Shown one piece after another: positions 11,546 to 22,002 of a stretch of 64,000 bases of DNA. The notes beneath the pieces were generated by a model, which saw only the letters and a program-made list of their open reading frames with translations, did not search any database and was not told the origin of the DNA. The stretch is from Heracleum sosnowskyi (Eukaryota; Streptophyta; Magnoliopsida; Apiales; Apiaceae), in NCBI GenBank assembly GCA_030848705.1, contig CM061241.1, positions 82,691,178 through 82,755,177 on the forward strand, given 5' to 3'. Numbering within the stretch: position 1 is the stretch's first letter; each line of letters begins with the position of its first letter. The position numbers were made by a program, and so were the translations under genes.

Positions 11546-11850
11546 TCTTGACTATCTTATGGGATTGGACTGAATGAACTTATCCAATGACTTGTTTTCC
11601 AAGAACTACGTGAGGCTTGATCCCTATATAAGGGTACGTAGGCACCTTGTATGGTACAGTGATACAGTGGTACACGGCAATTGACACTCGGGAAAGAGGA
11701 AGAGAAAGAACCCATTCTCTATTCAATTTCTGAGGAGTCATCATACGAGCTCAGCCCCAAACATCCAAAAATCTCAAATCCCCCTATTTTCATAATTCGT
11801 TATTCCAGCAACCTCCGATTTTGGGTTGTTACGAAATTCCTCCAACAACA

Positions 11851-12600
11851 ATTGGCGCTAGAAGGAGGGGATTATTTTTTGATTATGGAGGACAATCAAA
11901 TCATCTACATCATACGCAAGGGGGGTTATTATGGATCTGGAGCGGCTTTAATGGAGGAGCAGAACGATGGAGGCGGTGATTCATGATTCTTTTCGAAAAT
12001 AAGATAAGTTTTCTTATGCTTTTGTCTGTATACATAAGTTATCTTATAAAATTCGTAGTAAATTGAATACATGTCAGATTTTGATGATTTTATGATCCGG
12101 AAAGCTTTTGTGATTTCCTACAAATTTCGTTCTTGGTGTTTTCTGAGATTATGTTCAGGTCTATTCTCGAAATCACAAAACATAATCAGATCTCGTTTTT
12201 CAGTATTGAGAAGTTAATCAGTAGATGTTTTATTTGATTCTGATTCGTTATAAGTCCGTTTCTGACGAGCCATATATCATCGGAAAGCTCTTTTCGTTTT
12301 CTACAACTTTCATGTTTTGTGTTTTCCAAGAAAACATCGTTTACAGGGTCAGAAAGGTAAAAAACAGATCTGGACAGAATCTGAATCATGGAGATGTTAA
12401 AGAATTGTGATGCAATATTCGTAGCGCGTGATTTTATTACTTCACTAGCTCGTGCATGGACAAAAATAATTGTGGAAGGTTCTTATTTTATAAGGGTAAT
12501 GTTTTCGAAAGCTCTCTTTTCCAAGGAGGATTAATATCGAAGACCCTACTCTCAGAGGAGAGTCCATGAATAAAATTATATTATTGAAGGTCCATTGTAG
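11851..12600. other. Element B 5' interior
   Basis: PBS at 11853, then AT-rich sequence. An open frame (11681-11986) crosses the LTR border and has no recognisable domain. No gene is called. Confidence 0.5.
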
Positions 12601-12604
12601 ATGG

Positions 12605-12885
12605 ATATTTCTTGGTTGGCACGGGACATTCCTACAATCACGAGAAGAAATGCGGAGATGCCGCGAGATTGCAGGAAATGTGTGGGACTGGACGTGATAT
12701 TTCTTGGTTGGCACGGGACATTCCTACAATCACGGGAAGAAATGCGGAGATGCCGCGAGATTGCAGGAAAACGTGTCGGACCGGATGTGATATGGTTGGC
12801 ACGGGACATTCCTACAATCACGGGAAGAAATGCGGAGATGCCGCGAGATTGTAGGAAAACGTGTGGTACCGGATGTGATATGGGC
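12605..12885 (+). repeat. Element B interior tandem repeat
   Basis: Three units of about 86-93 bp (starting near 12612, 12707 and 12793), each with 'ggttggcacgggacattcc' and 'gaaatgcggagatgccgc'. The second phrase also occurs once in each LTR (about 11325 and 13281). Short ORFs on both strands here are artefacts of the repeat. Confidence 0.85.
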
Positions 12886-13811
12886 TGAAAGCCTGACATT
12901 TGAAATTGGGTATCTTATTAAAGCCTCAGCTCGGGGGCTCGTGGACAAACGAAAACACATCCTTGTGTGGACAATGACACTTGAAAAGTGTGTACGCCAA
13001 TTCGGATTATATACAAAACTCTAAGCGACCGAAGAAATTTGGAAGCTCGAAGATTTTTAGTTCTCCACTGCAGCAAGCTACACTGAAGAACTGGGGGCTT
13101 GTTGTTATGCCATATTTTGGCATAGTCCAAATTTCTCCGTTTAATAATTATTAATTCAGATTAATAATTAATTGCTCAACCAATAAGCAATATCCTCTCT
13201 CTGAAATGAGGAAAGAATCAATCTCAATCGACGAATAACGGAAAATATCTCCAAACGATATTCTTCAAATCATGGAAAGAAATGCGGAGATGCCGCAAGA
13301 TATTAGGAAAACGTGTGAAGATTGAACTATTTATGGGAACTTGAAGAGGATTGATAATCCTTGAACTATTTATGGGAACTTGAAGAGGATTGATAATCCT
13401 TGAACTATTTATGGGAACTTGAGGTGGATTGATAATCCTTGAACTATTTATGGGAACTTGAGGTGGATTGATAATCCTTGAGCTGTTTATGGGAACATAA
13501 ATCTTGACTATCTTATGGGATTGGACTGAATGAACTTATCCAATGACTTGTTTTCCAAGAACTACGTGAGGCTTGATCCCTATATAAGGGTACGTAGGCA
13601 CCTTGTATGGTACAATGGTACAGTGGTACACGGCAATTGACACTCGGGAAAGAGGAAGAGAAAGAACCCATTCTCTATTCAATTTCTGAGGAGTCATCAT
13701 ACGAGCTCAGCCCCAAACATCCAAAAATCTCAAATCCCCCTATTTTCATAATTCGTTATTCCAGCAACCTCCGATTTTGGGTTGTTACGAAATTCCTCCA
13801 ACAACACTATG

Positions 13812-14306
13812 CATTAACAAAACAGAATATGCATTCTAATCTATGTAGCCTGTGTGTTTTGTGTATGAGCTGACACCTTCTTAATTAATTTATCCGCCTT
13901 GTAAGAAGAATTTAGATGTCATTAGACTAAATTGTTGTCACCAGCAAGTGAAGAGAAACAATAGTCCATGTCTCGAGTTTTTAACATCGTCTCATTAAAC
14001 TCACATTTCTCGAGTTTATGACATCATCTCATTAAACTTACGTTTTACTCCCACACATAACCAGACACATATATGGCAAGTTTCTATCTTGATATATGTA
14101 TATAACAAGTTATGCCATGTCTTAACAGAATAGTTGCTGAAAGAACAATATGTACATACAATGTATAATTAATTAATTAATTCTTGGTGTTAGTTTCCCG
14201 TTTTAGAAGCCCCTACAAATTGAAGTTATTGTTAGGTTTATAATATTAACAGGGTTTCCATTGTAATAGTTTAAGTTTCTGAAAAGGGAATGATCAAAGT
14301 TTAACC
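13812..14306. other. MULE-1 interior right of element B
   Basis: AT-rich, non-coding. Contains two copies of a phrase 'catctcattaaactcac' (about 13988 and 14026). No gene seen. Confidence 0.5.
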
Positions 14307-14554
14307 AAATTTATATAAATTTCTCCGAAAGAACATCCATTTGCATAAGATTCTACAAGGGCTAAGATGTACTCCTTTTGCATACTTTAATGGCTAAAAG
14401 ATATATATCATGCAGGGGTATTATCGGAAGAAAAATAGAAAAAGGGTTAATTGAACTTTAATGGGTACTTCAAGGGCTAAAAGGTACGATTTCAAAGTTT
14501 TAGGGCTGATGGGTATAAATCATCAAACTTTAAGGGCTAAAAGGTCATAAAGCC
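14307..14554 (-). repeat. MULE-1 right terminal inverted repeat
   Basis: Reverse complement of the left TIR (1099-1331). It ends AAAGCC immediately before the first two bases of the MULE target duplication, where Sirevirus-1 inserted. Confidence 0.85.
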
Positions 14555-14556
14555 TT

Positions 14557-15575
14557 TGTTAGGAATATGTTGTTCTTGATGATAAACATAAAACACTTAG
14601 TAGAATTTGTGTAAAGTCATTTTTGTAACTGTCAACGAAATGGCATGCTTTGCAGCATTCCGTTGACAGGAAGCTCATCAACGAAATGAGTGTTGTAGCA
14701 ATTGCATTGTACAATACTTCTCAGTATGATAGGCATTCTGTTATATGTTTTAGATAGGTTTTCTAAGTCATGTTGACTAAGTACTAGATAGGCAAAATAG
14801 GTTGGTTAATTGTAAATATGTTATGCCTTGTAATTTTGACTAAGTGAAGACATGTCAACGGTATGAAGATTACTCTGTCAACGGTATGGAGTTTACCCGT
14901 CAACGAAACGAGGGAAACACCATCAACGGAATGAAGAATGAAGCTATCAACGAAACACATCTCCTTGCTATCAACGAATCAATGTTGCTTTTTGAACAGT
15001 TGACAAAGTGATAGTGACAGTTTACTGAACAGATCTAAAAGGAGATATGGAAGTGTACTTTGCATTGGAAGCCATCAAAGTGGATACTGGAAATAAGGAA
15101 ACATTCCAATTTCCAATAAGGCTCTTGGAAATGATTATAATGAACATGAAGACAAAAGCAAAGATCTCCAAGGACCATTGGACAAAAGGAATGAAAAGCA
15201 AGCTACTGATGGTTACTACTATTATTCTTTAGTTTAACCAAACGTAGAATTGTAAACTTGGGATTATATAACCAAGTGTAGCAGTTACTTTAGAAACAAG
15301 AGAAGAAACACAAATAGATTGTATTAGCTATTTTTGAGAGCAATTCTTCTCTACAACCTTGTAACTGAGCAGCTGTGTACTTCTGTATCACAGATTATTT
15401 CCGCAATAAAAACACTTCAGTTGGATCATCAAACAATCCAACTGAATTATTTATATCTTGTGTTTTTATTTATTCAGTTCAGTTTTATTTTATAAAGTGT
15501 TTAGTTTCAAGAAAATATCAAGAATTGTATTCAACCCCCCCTTCTACAATTCTGTTAGGTCATTTGGGAATAACA
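14557..15575 (+). repeat. Sirevirus-1 5' LTR
   Basis: TGTTAGGA...AATAACA, 1019 bp. TATA box TTATATAA at about 15264-15271. Nine copies of the TCAACGAAA/TCAACGGTA motif lie between about 14632 and 14978. The short ORFs inside are LTR sequence, not genes. Confidence 0.95.
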
Positions 15576-15589
15576 ATTGGTATCAGAGC
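15576..15589 (+). other. Sirevirus-1 primer-binding site
   Basis: ATTGGTATCAGAGC directly after the LTR, complementary to the 3' end of plant initiator methionine tRNA, the usual primer of copia elements. Confidence 0.9.
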
Positions 15590-15639
15590 GAGCTTCTAAC
15601 ATACAAGAAGTTTAAAGATCAAGACCAAAAACAGAAACC

Positions 15640-18111
15640 ATGGTGAAGAAGGATGCAGGTGTGAAGATACCAGTTCTTGATAAAGACAATTACTTTCACT
15701 GGAAAGTAAAGATGCATTTACATCTCATGTCTATGGATGAGAGGTATGTAGACTGCATTGAGAAGGGTCCACACGTTCCCATGAAGCTTGATTCTAGAGT
15801 TGGACTGCCAGATGATGCACCTGATGTAGAAATTCCAAAAACTGTCTCAGAATGGACTGTTGAAGATATTGCAGAAGTCCATAAAGACAAAAGGACCATG
15901 AACATTCTGTTTAATGGTTTGGAGCAAGAGATGTTTGACAATGTTATCAACTGTACAACCTCTAAGGAAGTATGGGATACTGTTAGAACTCTCTGTGAAG
16001 GAACTGAGCAAGTCAGGGAAAATAAAATGCAACTCCTTATACAACAATATGAGCATTTTCATTTTAAAGCTGGTGAAACCCTAAATGACACGTTTAGTAG
16101 GTTTCAAAAGCTTTTGAATGGATTAAAGTTGTATGGGAGGATCTATCAAACCAAGGATTCAAACCTTAAATTTCTTAGAGCTCTTCCAAAAGAATGGAAG
16201 CCTATGACTGTTTCTCTCAGAAACACTCAAGAGTACAAAGACTACACTCTTGAAAGGCTTTATGGAACCTTGAAGACTTATGAGCTGGAAATGGAGCAAG
16301 ATGAGGAAATTGAAAAGGTACAAAAGAAGGGTGGATCTATTGCATTGATTGCATCTGTGAACCAACTTGAAGATGACAATAAAGAAGCTGCAAAGGCCAC
16401 AACTAGTCGATCTAGTTGTAGGAGTGATGTTAGCAAGGGTAAAGACAAGATGACAGAAGAAGAAGAATCAGAACCAGCCAATTTGGAGGACTTAGATGAG
16501 ATTGATGAACACATTGCTTTTCTGTCTAGAAAATTCTCTAAGTTCAAGTTCAAAAGAAACTCAGAAGCAAGGCCACCAAGAAGAGACTTTCAACCTAGCA
16601 AAACAAACTGGATTGAAAAGTCTAAGTCAAAATGTTTCAATTGTGGAATGCTTGGTCACTTTGCTGGAGACTGCAGAAAGCCCAAGGTTGAGAAGGGCAA
16701 CAGGAAATTTGAGCCTGTTGATTATAAAAAGAAATACTTTGAACTTCTCAAACAAAAAGAAAAGGCTTTCATGTCACAGGAGTATGATTGGGCTGGTAAT
16801 GGTGAAGATTCTGATGATGATGTTGAGTATGTCAACTTGGCTCTTATGGCTAACAATCATGAGCAGGAAGCAAGTTCCTCAAGCAATCAGGTAACAATTA
16901 CTAATCTTTCTGAGCTTTCTAAAGAGGAATGCGACAGTGCAGTAAATGAAATGTCTACTGTATTATATAATTTGCGTGTTACTCTTAAATCACTTACTAA
17001 AGAGAATTCTAGAATAAAAGAGACCAATCTGCTCTTAAGTGATAGGAATGCAATGTTAGAAGCACAGCTCATTGAATTTGAGAAAATGAGATGTGTTAGT
17101 AGGGATGCTAAGAAGGAACTTGAGAACGTGTTACAAAGGGAAGAAATTCTTAAAACACAACTTGAGATAGAACAAGGTGTGATTGCAAAATGGAAGGATG
17201 CCAGGAATGTTGCTGCCAACGTAATTAATGTTCAAGGCGTGGAATCCTTCTGTGAGCAATCATGGAAAAGGAACAAAGAGAAGCTAGGGTATGTTGGTGA
17301 AACCTTAGAATCAGAAACTGAGTCAACAAACAACAAGGATCATTTGTTGAAGGTTGATATGTCAACGGAATGCAATGTTTCGTTGACAGATGAACCATCA
17401 ACCGATCAGGCTGTTTCGTTGACAGAGAAAAGAAAGGATGAACTCACTAGACTTAATAACAAGTATGGTCCTGTCACCAAGAACTTTGTTCAAGGTGAGT
17501 CTAGTAAATCAAAGAAAGTTGAGAAGCCTGTTGAGAGAGCTAATGTAGGTAACTTGTCTAACAAGCAATTGAAAGACAAGTTAGAGAAAGTTCAGGTTGA
17601 GGCTAAGGGAAATAAAAAGAATAACAGAAATGGCAAGGTAGGGATTAACAAACACAACAATTACACACCTGATAAATATGCACCTAGAAAGACATGTGTC
17701 AATTGTGGAAGTGTTAATCATTTATCTACTAACTGCAAATCTGTTAAGAAATCTGCTAATGTGAAAATGCCCAAGCCTGCAATGAACAGTTCCATGCCTA
17801 AAATGCCTGTTATGCCTAACATGTTTGCTCCATATGCACAATTTCAGAATCCATATGCTAGCATGCCATTTGTGCCTAATCCTTACATGAATATGTTTAA
17901 CATGCCACAAATGCCATGGAACATGAATAACATGATTGTTCCTCCAACTATGCATGCTATGAATGAAAATATGAGCAACCCTCAGAAATCAACACCAAGG
18001 GTAAAGATTGATTTGAATCAATCTGAGCCCAAAGTGAAAAATGGTACAAAAGGGAATGCAAAGGCTAACAAGACAGGACCCAAGGAAACTTGGGTACCAA
18101 AATCAACTTGA
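15640..18111 (+). CDS. gag: Sirevirus-1 gag polyprotein
   Basis: 823 aa, larger than ordinary copia gag but usual for Sireviruses. The N-terminus is a UBN2/Retrotran_gag_2 capsid-type domain (WKVKMHLHLMS.. onward, about residues 20-230). A first CCHC zinc knuckle begins at residue 332 (CFNCGMLGHFAGDC). A long Lys/Glu coiled coil follows (about 430-520). A second knuckle lies near residue 686 (CVNCGSVNHLSTNC). The tail is Met/Pro/Asn-rich. Between coiled coil and second knuckle are four copies of the element motif (17362-17430). It packages element RNA into cytoplasmic particles. The frame ends in TGA, and pol follows in another frame. Confidence 0.93.
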   Translation: MVKKDAGVKIPVLDKDNYFHWKVKMHLHLMSMDERYVDCIEKGPHVPMKLDSRVGLPDDAPDVEIPKTVSEWTVEDIAEVHKDKRTMNILFNGLEQEMFDNVINCTTSKEVWDTVRTLCEGTEQVRENKMQLLIQQYEHFHFKAGETLNDTFSRFQKLLNGLKLYGRIYQTKDSNLKFLRALPKEWKPMTVSLRNTQEYKDYTLERLYGTLKTYELEMEQDEEIEKVQKKGGSIALIASVNQLEDDNKEAAKATTSRSSCRSDVSKGKDKMTEEEESEPANLEDLDEIDEHIAFLSRKFSKFKFKRNSEARPPRRDFQPSKTNWIEKSKSKCFNCGMLGHFAGDCRKPKVEKGNRKFEPVDYKKKYFELLKQKEKAFMSQEYDWAGNGEDSDDDVEYVNLALMANNHEQEASSSSNQVTITNLSELSKEECDSAVNEMSTVLYNLRVTLKSLTKENSRIKETNLLLSDRNAMLEAQLIEFEKMRCVSRDAKKELENVLQREEILKTQLEIEQGVIAKWKDARNVAANVINVQGVESFCEQSWKRNKEKLGYVGETLESETESTNNKDHLLKVDMSTECNVSLTDEPSTDQAVSLTEKRKDELTRLNNKYGPVTKNFVQGESSKSKKVEKPVERANVGNLSNKQLKDKLEKVQVEAKGNKKNNRNGKVGINKHNNYTPDKYAPRKTCVNCGSVNHLSTNCKSVKKSANVKMPKPAMNSSMPKMPVMPNMFAPYAQFQNPYASMPFVPNPYMNMFNMPQMPWNMNNMIVPPTMHAMNENMSNPQKSTPRVKIDLNQSEPKVKNGTKGNAKANKTGPKETWVPKST

Positions 18112-21100
18112 TTTGGGTTTATTGTGTGCAGGGAGACAAAAGGAATCTTTGGTACTTGGATAGTGGTTGTTCAAGACACATGACTGGTGATTCTACCCTG
18201 CTCACAGAGTTTCAGGAAAGAGCTGGCCCTTGTATTGCTTTTGGAGATGACAGCAAAGGCTACACAAAGGGATATGGCTTGATTTCAAAAGAGAATGTCA
18301 TCATAGATGAGGTTGCATTGGTGGATGGTCTTAAGCACAACTTGCTTAGTATCAGCCAACTTTGTGACAAAGGATTTTTAGTTATTTTTTCAAAAGAAGC
18401 CTGTGTTGTTTCTAAAGGAGGAAACAACAATGTGGTAATGACTGGATTCAGAAGAGGGAATGTGTACATTGCTGACTTTAGTAGCACAAGTTCAGAAACC
18501 ATCACCTGTCTTTTCAGCAAGGCAAGCAAAGATGAAAGTTGGTTATGGCACAAGAAATTATCCCATCTGAATTTCAAAGTTATGAATGATTTGGTGAGAA
18601 AGGATCTTGCTAGAGGAATTCCACAAGTGGAATTTTCCAAGGATGGTTTGTGTGATGCCTGTCAAAAAGGGAAACAGAAGAAGGCATCATTCAAAAGCAA
18701 GACAGAGTCATCAATTGTCCAGCAGCTTGAATTACTTCATATGGACCTATTTGGCCCTGTAAATGTTATGTCCATCTCAAAGAAGAAATACTGTCTTGTG
18801 ATTGTTGATGATTTTTCTAGATTTACATGGACTTTCTTTTTGCACTCTAAAGATGAGGCAAGTGAAATCATTATCAATCACATCAAGATGGTAAGCAATC
18901 ATCCTGATTTCAAAGTAAGAAGGATTAGGAGTGACAATGGGACAGAATTCAAGAATTCAAGCATGAAGGTGTTCTGTGAAGAAAATGGTATTTTGCATGA
19001 GTTTTCAGCAGCAAGAACACCACAGCAAAATGGTGTAGTTGAAAGGAAAAATAGAACACTTATTGAAGCTGCAAGGACAATGCTAGATGAATCAAAGTTA
19101 CCTACATATTTTTGGGCTGAGGCAGTTAACACAGCTTGCTTTACTCAAAATATTTCTTTGATTAATCAGGCCAAGGGAATGACCCCTTATCATCTACTCA
19201 AAAGAAAGAAGCCACTATTAGATTTTCTTCATGTCTTTGGATGCAAGTGCTTTGTTCTGAGAAATCAAGCTGAGCATTTGGGGAAATTTGAAGCAAAGGC
19301 AGATGAAGCAATATTTGTGGGATATGCAGCAGGGAAAGCTTACAGAGTCTATAATCTCAGAATCAACATTGTTATGGAATCTGTACATGTTGTTTTTGAT
19401 GATCTCAAAATACAAGGTCTCTGTGATGAAGGTTTCCATGAAAGTCTCTCTTTTGAGAATGAGGAAGGAGAACAAGTGAATCATGATAAGGCTACTGAGA
19501 AACAGCCTAAAGTTGTTGTATCTAGCACAGATGAAAGCAGCAGTGAAGATGAAATTGCTGCATTAAGGTTAAAAAGGATAGCAGCTAGCAGACCAAATGG
19601 TCATTTTGTTGACAGTCATGATGGTGGATTCGTTGACAGTCAGAATGAGCGTTTCGTTGACAGCCAAAACGGTCATACCGTTGATAGTCATAGGAATGCT
19701 TCTAGAAGTGATCAGTTAGGGACAACAAACTCAGGGGGAGTTTCTCAAGGACAAATATCCAATCAATGCAATCATGATCATGAAGCTACGTCTTCAAGAG
19801 CAAATCTACCTCCCTCAAGGAAATGGACTAAAGATCATCCCTTTGAACTTATTATAGGGGATGTTTCTTCAAAAGTCCAAACTAGAAGAGCAACTCAAGA
19901 AGAATGTCTATATAGTAGCTTTCTGTCTCAAGATGAACCAAAGAAAGTTGAGGATGCACTTCTAGATCCAGATTGGGTTTTAGCTATGCAAGAAGAGCTA
20001 AACCAATTTGAGAGAAACAATGTTTGGAAGCTGGTGCCCAGGCCTAATGACAGGAGTGTTATAGGCACAAAGTGGGTGTTCAGAAACAAGATGGATGAAA
20101 ATGGCATAGTCACAAGGAACAAAGCTAGACTGGTTGCAAAAGGCTACTCACAGGAAGAGGGAATTGATTTTGATGAAACCTTTGCTCCTGTTGCAAGACT
20201 AGAAGCAATAAGGATTTTCCTAGCCTATGCAGCCCATGCCAATTTCAAAGTCTATCAAATGGATGTGAAGAGTGCTTTTCTGAATGGGGAATTGGAAGAG
20301 GAGGTGTATGTAAGTCAACCTCCTGGTTTTGAAGATGATGATTTTCCAGACTATGTGTACTTCCTTCTCAAAGCACTCTATGGTTTGAAACAAGCACCTA
20401 GAGCCTGGTATGACACTCTCTCACAGTTCCTCCTTGAGAATCATTTCACTAGAGGTACTGTAGACAAAACTCTTTTTCACAGGGTTGTAAATGGCTCTAC
20501 TTTACTTGTTCAAATTTATGTAGATGATATAATCTTTGGGTCTACAGATGTGAAACTTTGTCAAAAGTTTGCCAAGCTTATGCAAAGTAAATATGAAATG
20601 AGCATGATGGGAGAATTAACTTACTTTCTTGGTCTTCAAGTAAAGCAAGTTAATGAAGGCATTTTCATTAGTCAAACAAAATACATTCATGATTTATTAA
20701 AGAAATTTAACCTAATGGAATGCACTACTGCCAAAACTCCCATGCCTACTGCCACCAAACTTGAATTGAATACTAAGGAAAAATCTGTGGACATTTCAAG
20801 TTACAGAGGCATGGTAGGCTCACTTTTATATTTAACAGCTAGTAGACCTGATATTATGTTTGCTACATGTCTATGTGCTAGATTTCAGGCTGATCCTAGA
20901 GAATCCCATTTAGTTGCTATTAAAAGAATTTTCAGATATCTCAAAGGAACACCAAACCTTGGCATTTGGTATCCTAGAGAATCTGGTTTTGAACTAATTG
21001 GTTATTCAGATGCAGATTTTGCAGGATGTAAAATTGACAGGAAAAGTACAACTGGAACCTGTCAATTCCTAGGAAACAAGCTTGTGTCATGGTTCAGCAA

Positions 21101-21461
21101 GAAACAAAACTCAGTTTCTACCTCCACAGCTGAGGCTGAGTATATTGCAGCTGGAAGTTGTTGTGCACAGATTTTATGGATGAAAAATCAACTTCTTGAT
21201 TATGGATTAAGAGTTGAGAAAATTCCTATTTTCTGTGACAACACTAGTGCCATTGCCATTACTAAAAATCCAGTGCAGCATTCAAGGACCAAGCACATTG
21301 ACATCAAGTACCATTTCATTAGAGAACATGTTATGAATGGTACTGTGGAGTTACATTTTGTTCCAAGTGAACAACAACTTGCAGACATCTTTACCAAGCC
21401 ACTTGATGAATCAACATTCTCAAGATTAGTAAGTGAGCTAGGTATGCTAAATTTCTCTTAA
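18090..21461 (+). CDS. pol: Sirevirus-1 pol polyprotein (PR-IN-RT-RNase H)
   Basis: 1123 aa, uninterrupted. Protease: DSGCSRHMTG with the active Asp at residue 24. GAG-pre-integrase zinc region: WLWHKKLSHL..CDACQKGKQ (about 150-200). Integrase catalytic residues: D in HMDLFGP (about 218), D in SDNGTEF (about 281), E in NGVVERKNR (about 317). RT: from about 640, with YVDD near 810. RNase H: DADFAGCK near 973 and STAEAEY. The frame overlaps gag by 22 nt in a different phase. A splice-acceptor-like TTGTGTGCAG ends at 18131, exactly at a codon border, just before the protease. Four motif copies (about 19605-19690) sit in the variable IN-RT linker. Confidence 0.95.
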   Translation: MGTKINLIWVYCVQGDKRNLWYLDSGCSRHMTGDSTLLTEFQERAGPCIAFGDDSKGYTKGYGLISKENVIIDEVALVDGLKHNLLSISQLCDKGFLVIFSKEACVVSKGGNNNVVMTGFRRGNVYIADFSSTSSETITCLFSKASKDESWLWHKKLSHLNFKVMNDLVRKDLARGIPQVEFSKDGLCDACQKGKQKKASFKSKTESSIVQQLELLHMDLFGPVNVMSISKKKYCLVIVDDFSRFTWTFFLHSKDEASEIIINHIKMVSNHPDFKVRRIRSDNGTEFKNSSMKVFCEENGILHEFSAARTPQQNGVVERKNRTLIEAARTMLDESKLPTYFWAEAVNTACFTQNISLINQAKGMTPYHLLKRKKPLLDFLHVFGCKCFVLRNQAEHLGKFEAKADEAIFVGYAAGKAYRVYNLRINIVMESVHVVFDDLKIQGLCDEGFHESLSFENEEGEQVNHDKATEKQPKVVVSSTDESSSEDEIAALRLKRIAASRPNGHFVDSHDGGFVDSQNERFVDSQNGHTVDSHRNASRSDQLGTTNSGGVSQGQISNQCNHDHEATSSRANLPPSRKWTKDHPFELIIGDVSSKVQTRRATQEECLYSSFLSQDEPKKVEDALLDPDWVLAMQEELNQFERNNVWKLVPRPNDRSVIGTKWVFRNKMDENGIVTRNKARLVAKGYSQEEGIDFDETFAPVARLEAIRIFLAYAAHANFKVYQMDVKSAFLNGELEEEVYVSQPPGFEDDDFPDYVYFLLKALYGLKQAPRAWYDTLSQFLLENHFTRGTVDKTLFHRVVNGSTLLVQIYVDDIIFGSTDVKLCQKFAKLMQSKYEMSMMGELTYFLGLQVKQVNEGIFISQTKYIHDLLKKFNLMECTTAKTPMPTATKLELNTKEKSVDISSYRGMVGSLLYLTASRPDIMFATCLCARFQADPRESHLVAIKRIFRYLKGTPNLGIWYPRESGFELIGYSDADFAGCKIDRKSTTGTCQFLGNKLVSWFSKKQNSVSTSTAEAEYIAAGSCCAQILWMKNQLLDYGLRVEKIPIFCDNTSAIAITKNPVQHSRTKHIDIKYHFIREHVMNGTVELHFVPSEQQLADIFTKPLDESTFSRLVSELGMLNFS

Positions 21462-22002
21462 TTATTTTTGAGATATTTGCAAGTTAAAATGCAGCCAGAA
21501 ACTTGCTATGTTTTTCTGTGAATTAATTTTCTTAGGAAAAAGTGAAATTTTGTCTAAGTCAAAATTACTATGTCAACGAAACGAACCATTTCGTTGACAG
21601 TCTTAGCAGTTTTCTGGGTGTTTCGTTGATAGCTCTTTTATATCAACGAAACGCAGCTTTATCAACGAAATAAGACGGGACTTTAACCGCCCAATCCTGA
21701 TTCGTCGATTTAGCGCTTTTAATCTGAACCGTTGTAATTTGACACGTCTTTTACCACGATCTATGCATACACCCCTGTAAGTATAAATCATGGTAATACT
21801 TTAAAAGTAACGGTTATATTTTTAAGCCAATCCAGTAATTTACATTTATTATTGGATTCATTTTCTGAGAATTTTTGGGGGAGTATTTAAGAAATTTTAT
21901 TTTCATTATTTCTTTTTACCTGTTCTCAAAAATTCCAAAGGCTTTTTTCTCTCTTCTTCTCTCTAACAAGCAATTCAGTTCGAAGCTTTCCTTTAATCAA
22001 CA
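21462..22002 (+). promoter_or_regulatory. Sirevirus-1 pol-ORF3 gap with promoter-like sequence
   Basis: 541 bp. Five motif copies form inverted pairs (about 21571-21670). Further on are a G-rich purine tract (TTTTGGGGGAG, about 21872), a weak TATA-like TATTTAAG, and a CT-rich leader running to the context CAACAATGGC at the ORF3 start. This looks like a plant promoter plus 5' UTR rather than a readthrough linker, suggesting ORF3 has its own transcript. Not proven. Confidence 0.45.

Larger units (their letters stand above)
11147..13806 (+). mobile_element. LTR element B: small non-autonomous LTR retrotransposon
   Basis: 2660 bp with 704-bp LTRs (11147-11850 and 13103-13806), TSD CTATG (11142-11146 and 13807-13811), a PBS starting TGGCGC (11853), and a PPT-like AACTGGGGGCTTG before the 3' LTR. 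The 1.25-kb interior has no retroviral gene. The LTRs differ at only a few positions, so insertion is fairly recent. PBS type and a shared stretch around the TATA box (about 65 bp, 'ccaagaactacgt..gtacgtaggcac') relate it to element A, so it probably uses the same class of autonomous helper. Confidence 0.9.
1099..14554. mobile_element. MULE-1: non-autonomous Pack-MULE with nested LTR elements A and B
   Basis: The left end (1099-about 1331) and right end (about 14307-14554) are inverted copies of each other, roughly 240 bp, with many A/G-type differences. Both begin GGCTTWATGACCTTTTAGCC. The left end is preceded by TTATAAATG (1090-1098). The same 9 bp follow the right end once Sirevirus-1 is removed (27678-27686). 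Long TIRs and a 9-bp duplication are the hallmark of Mutator-like elements. Without elements A and B the MULE is about 2.3 kb and has no MURA transposase, so it would need help in trans. A fragment resembling the exonuclease ERI1 lies directly inside the left TIR, which makes it a Pack-MULE. Confidence 0.85.

Noticed and set aside
11681..11986. 101-aa ORF spanning the element B LTR and interior (similar one at 13607)
   Set aside because: It crosses the LTR end and PBS; the sequence is explained by the LTR and has no known domain.
12576..12960. Overlapping ORFs on both strands with repeated peptides
   Set aside because: Artefacts of three tandem 86-93-bp units in element B.
15696..21397. Minus-strand ORFs inside Sirevirus-1 gag and pol
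   Set aside because: Shadows of the sense coding frames; no promoter or domain.
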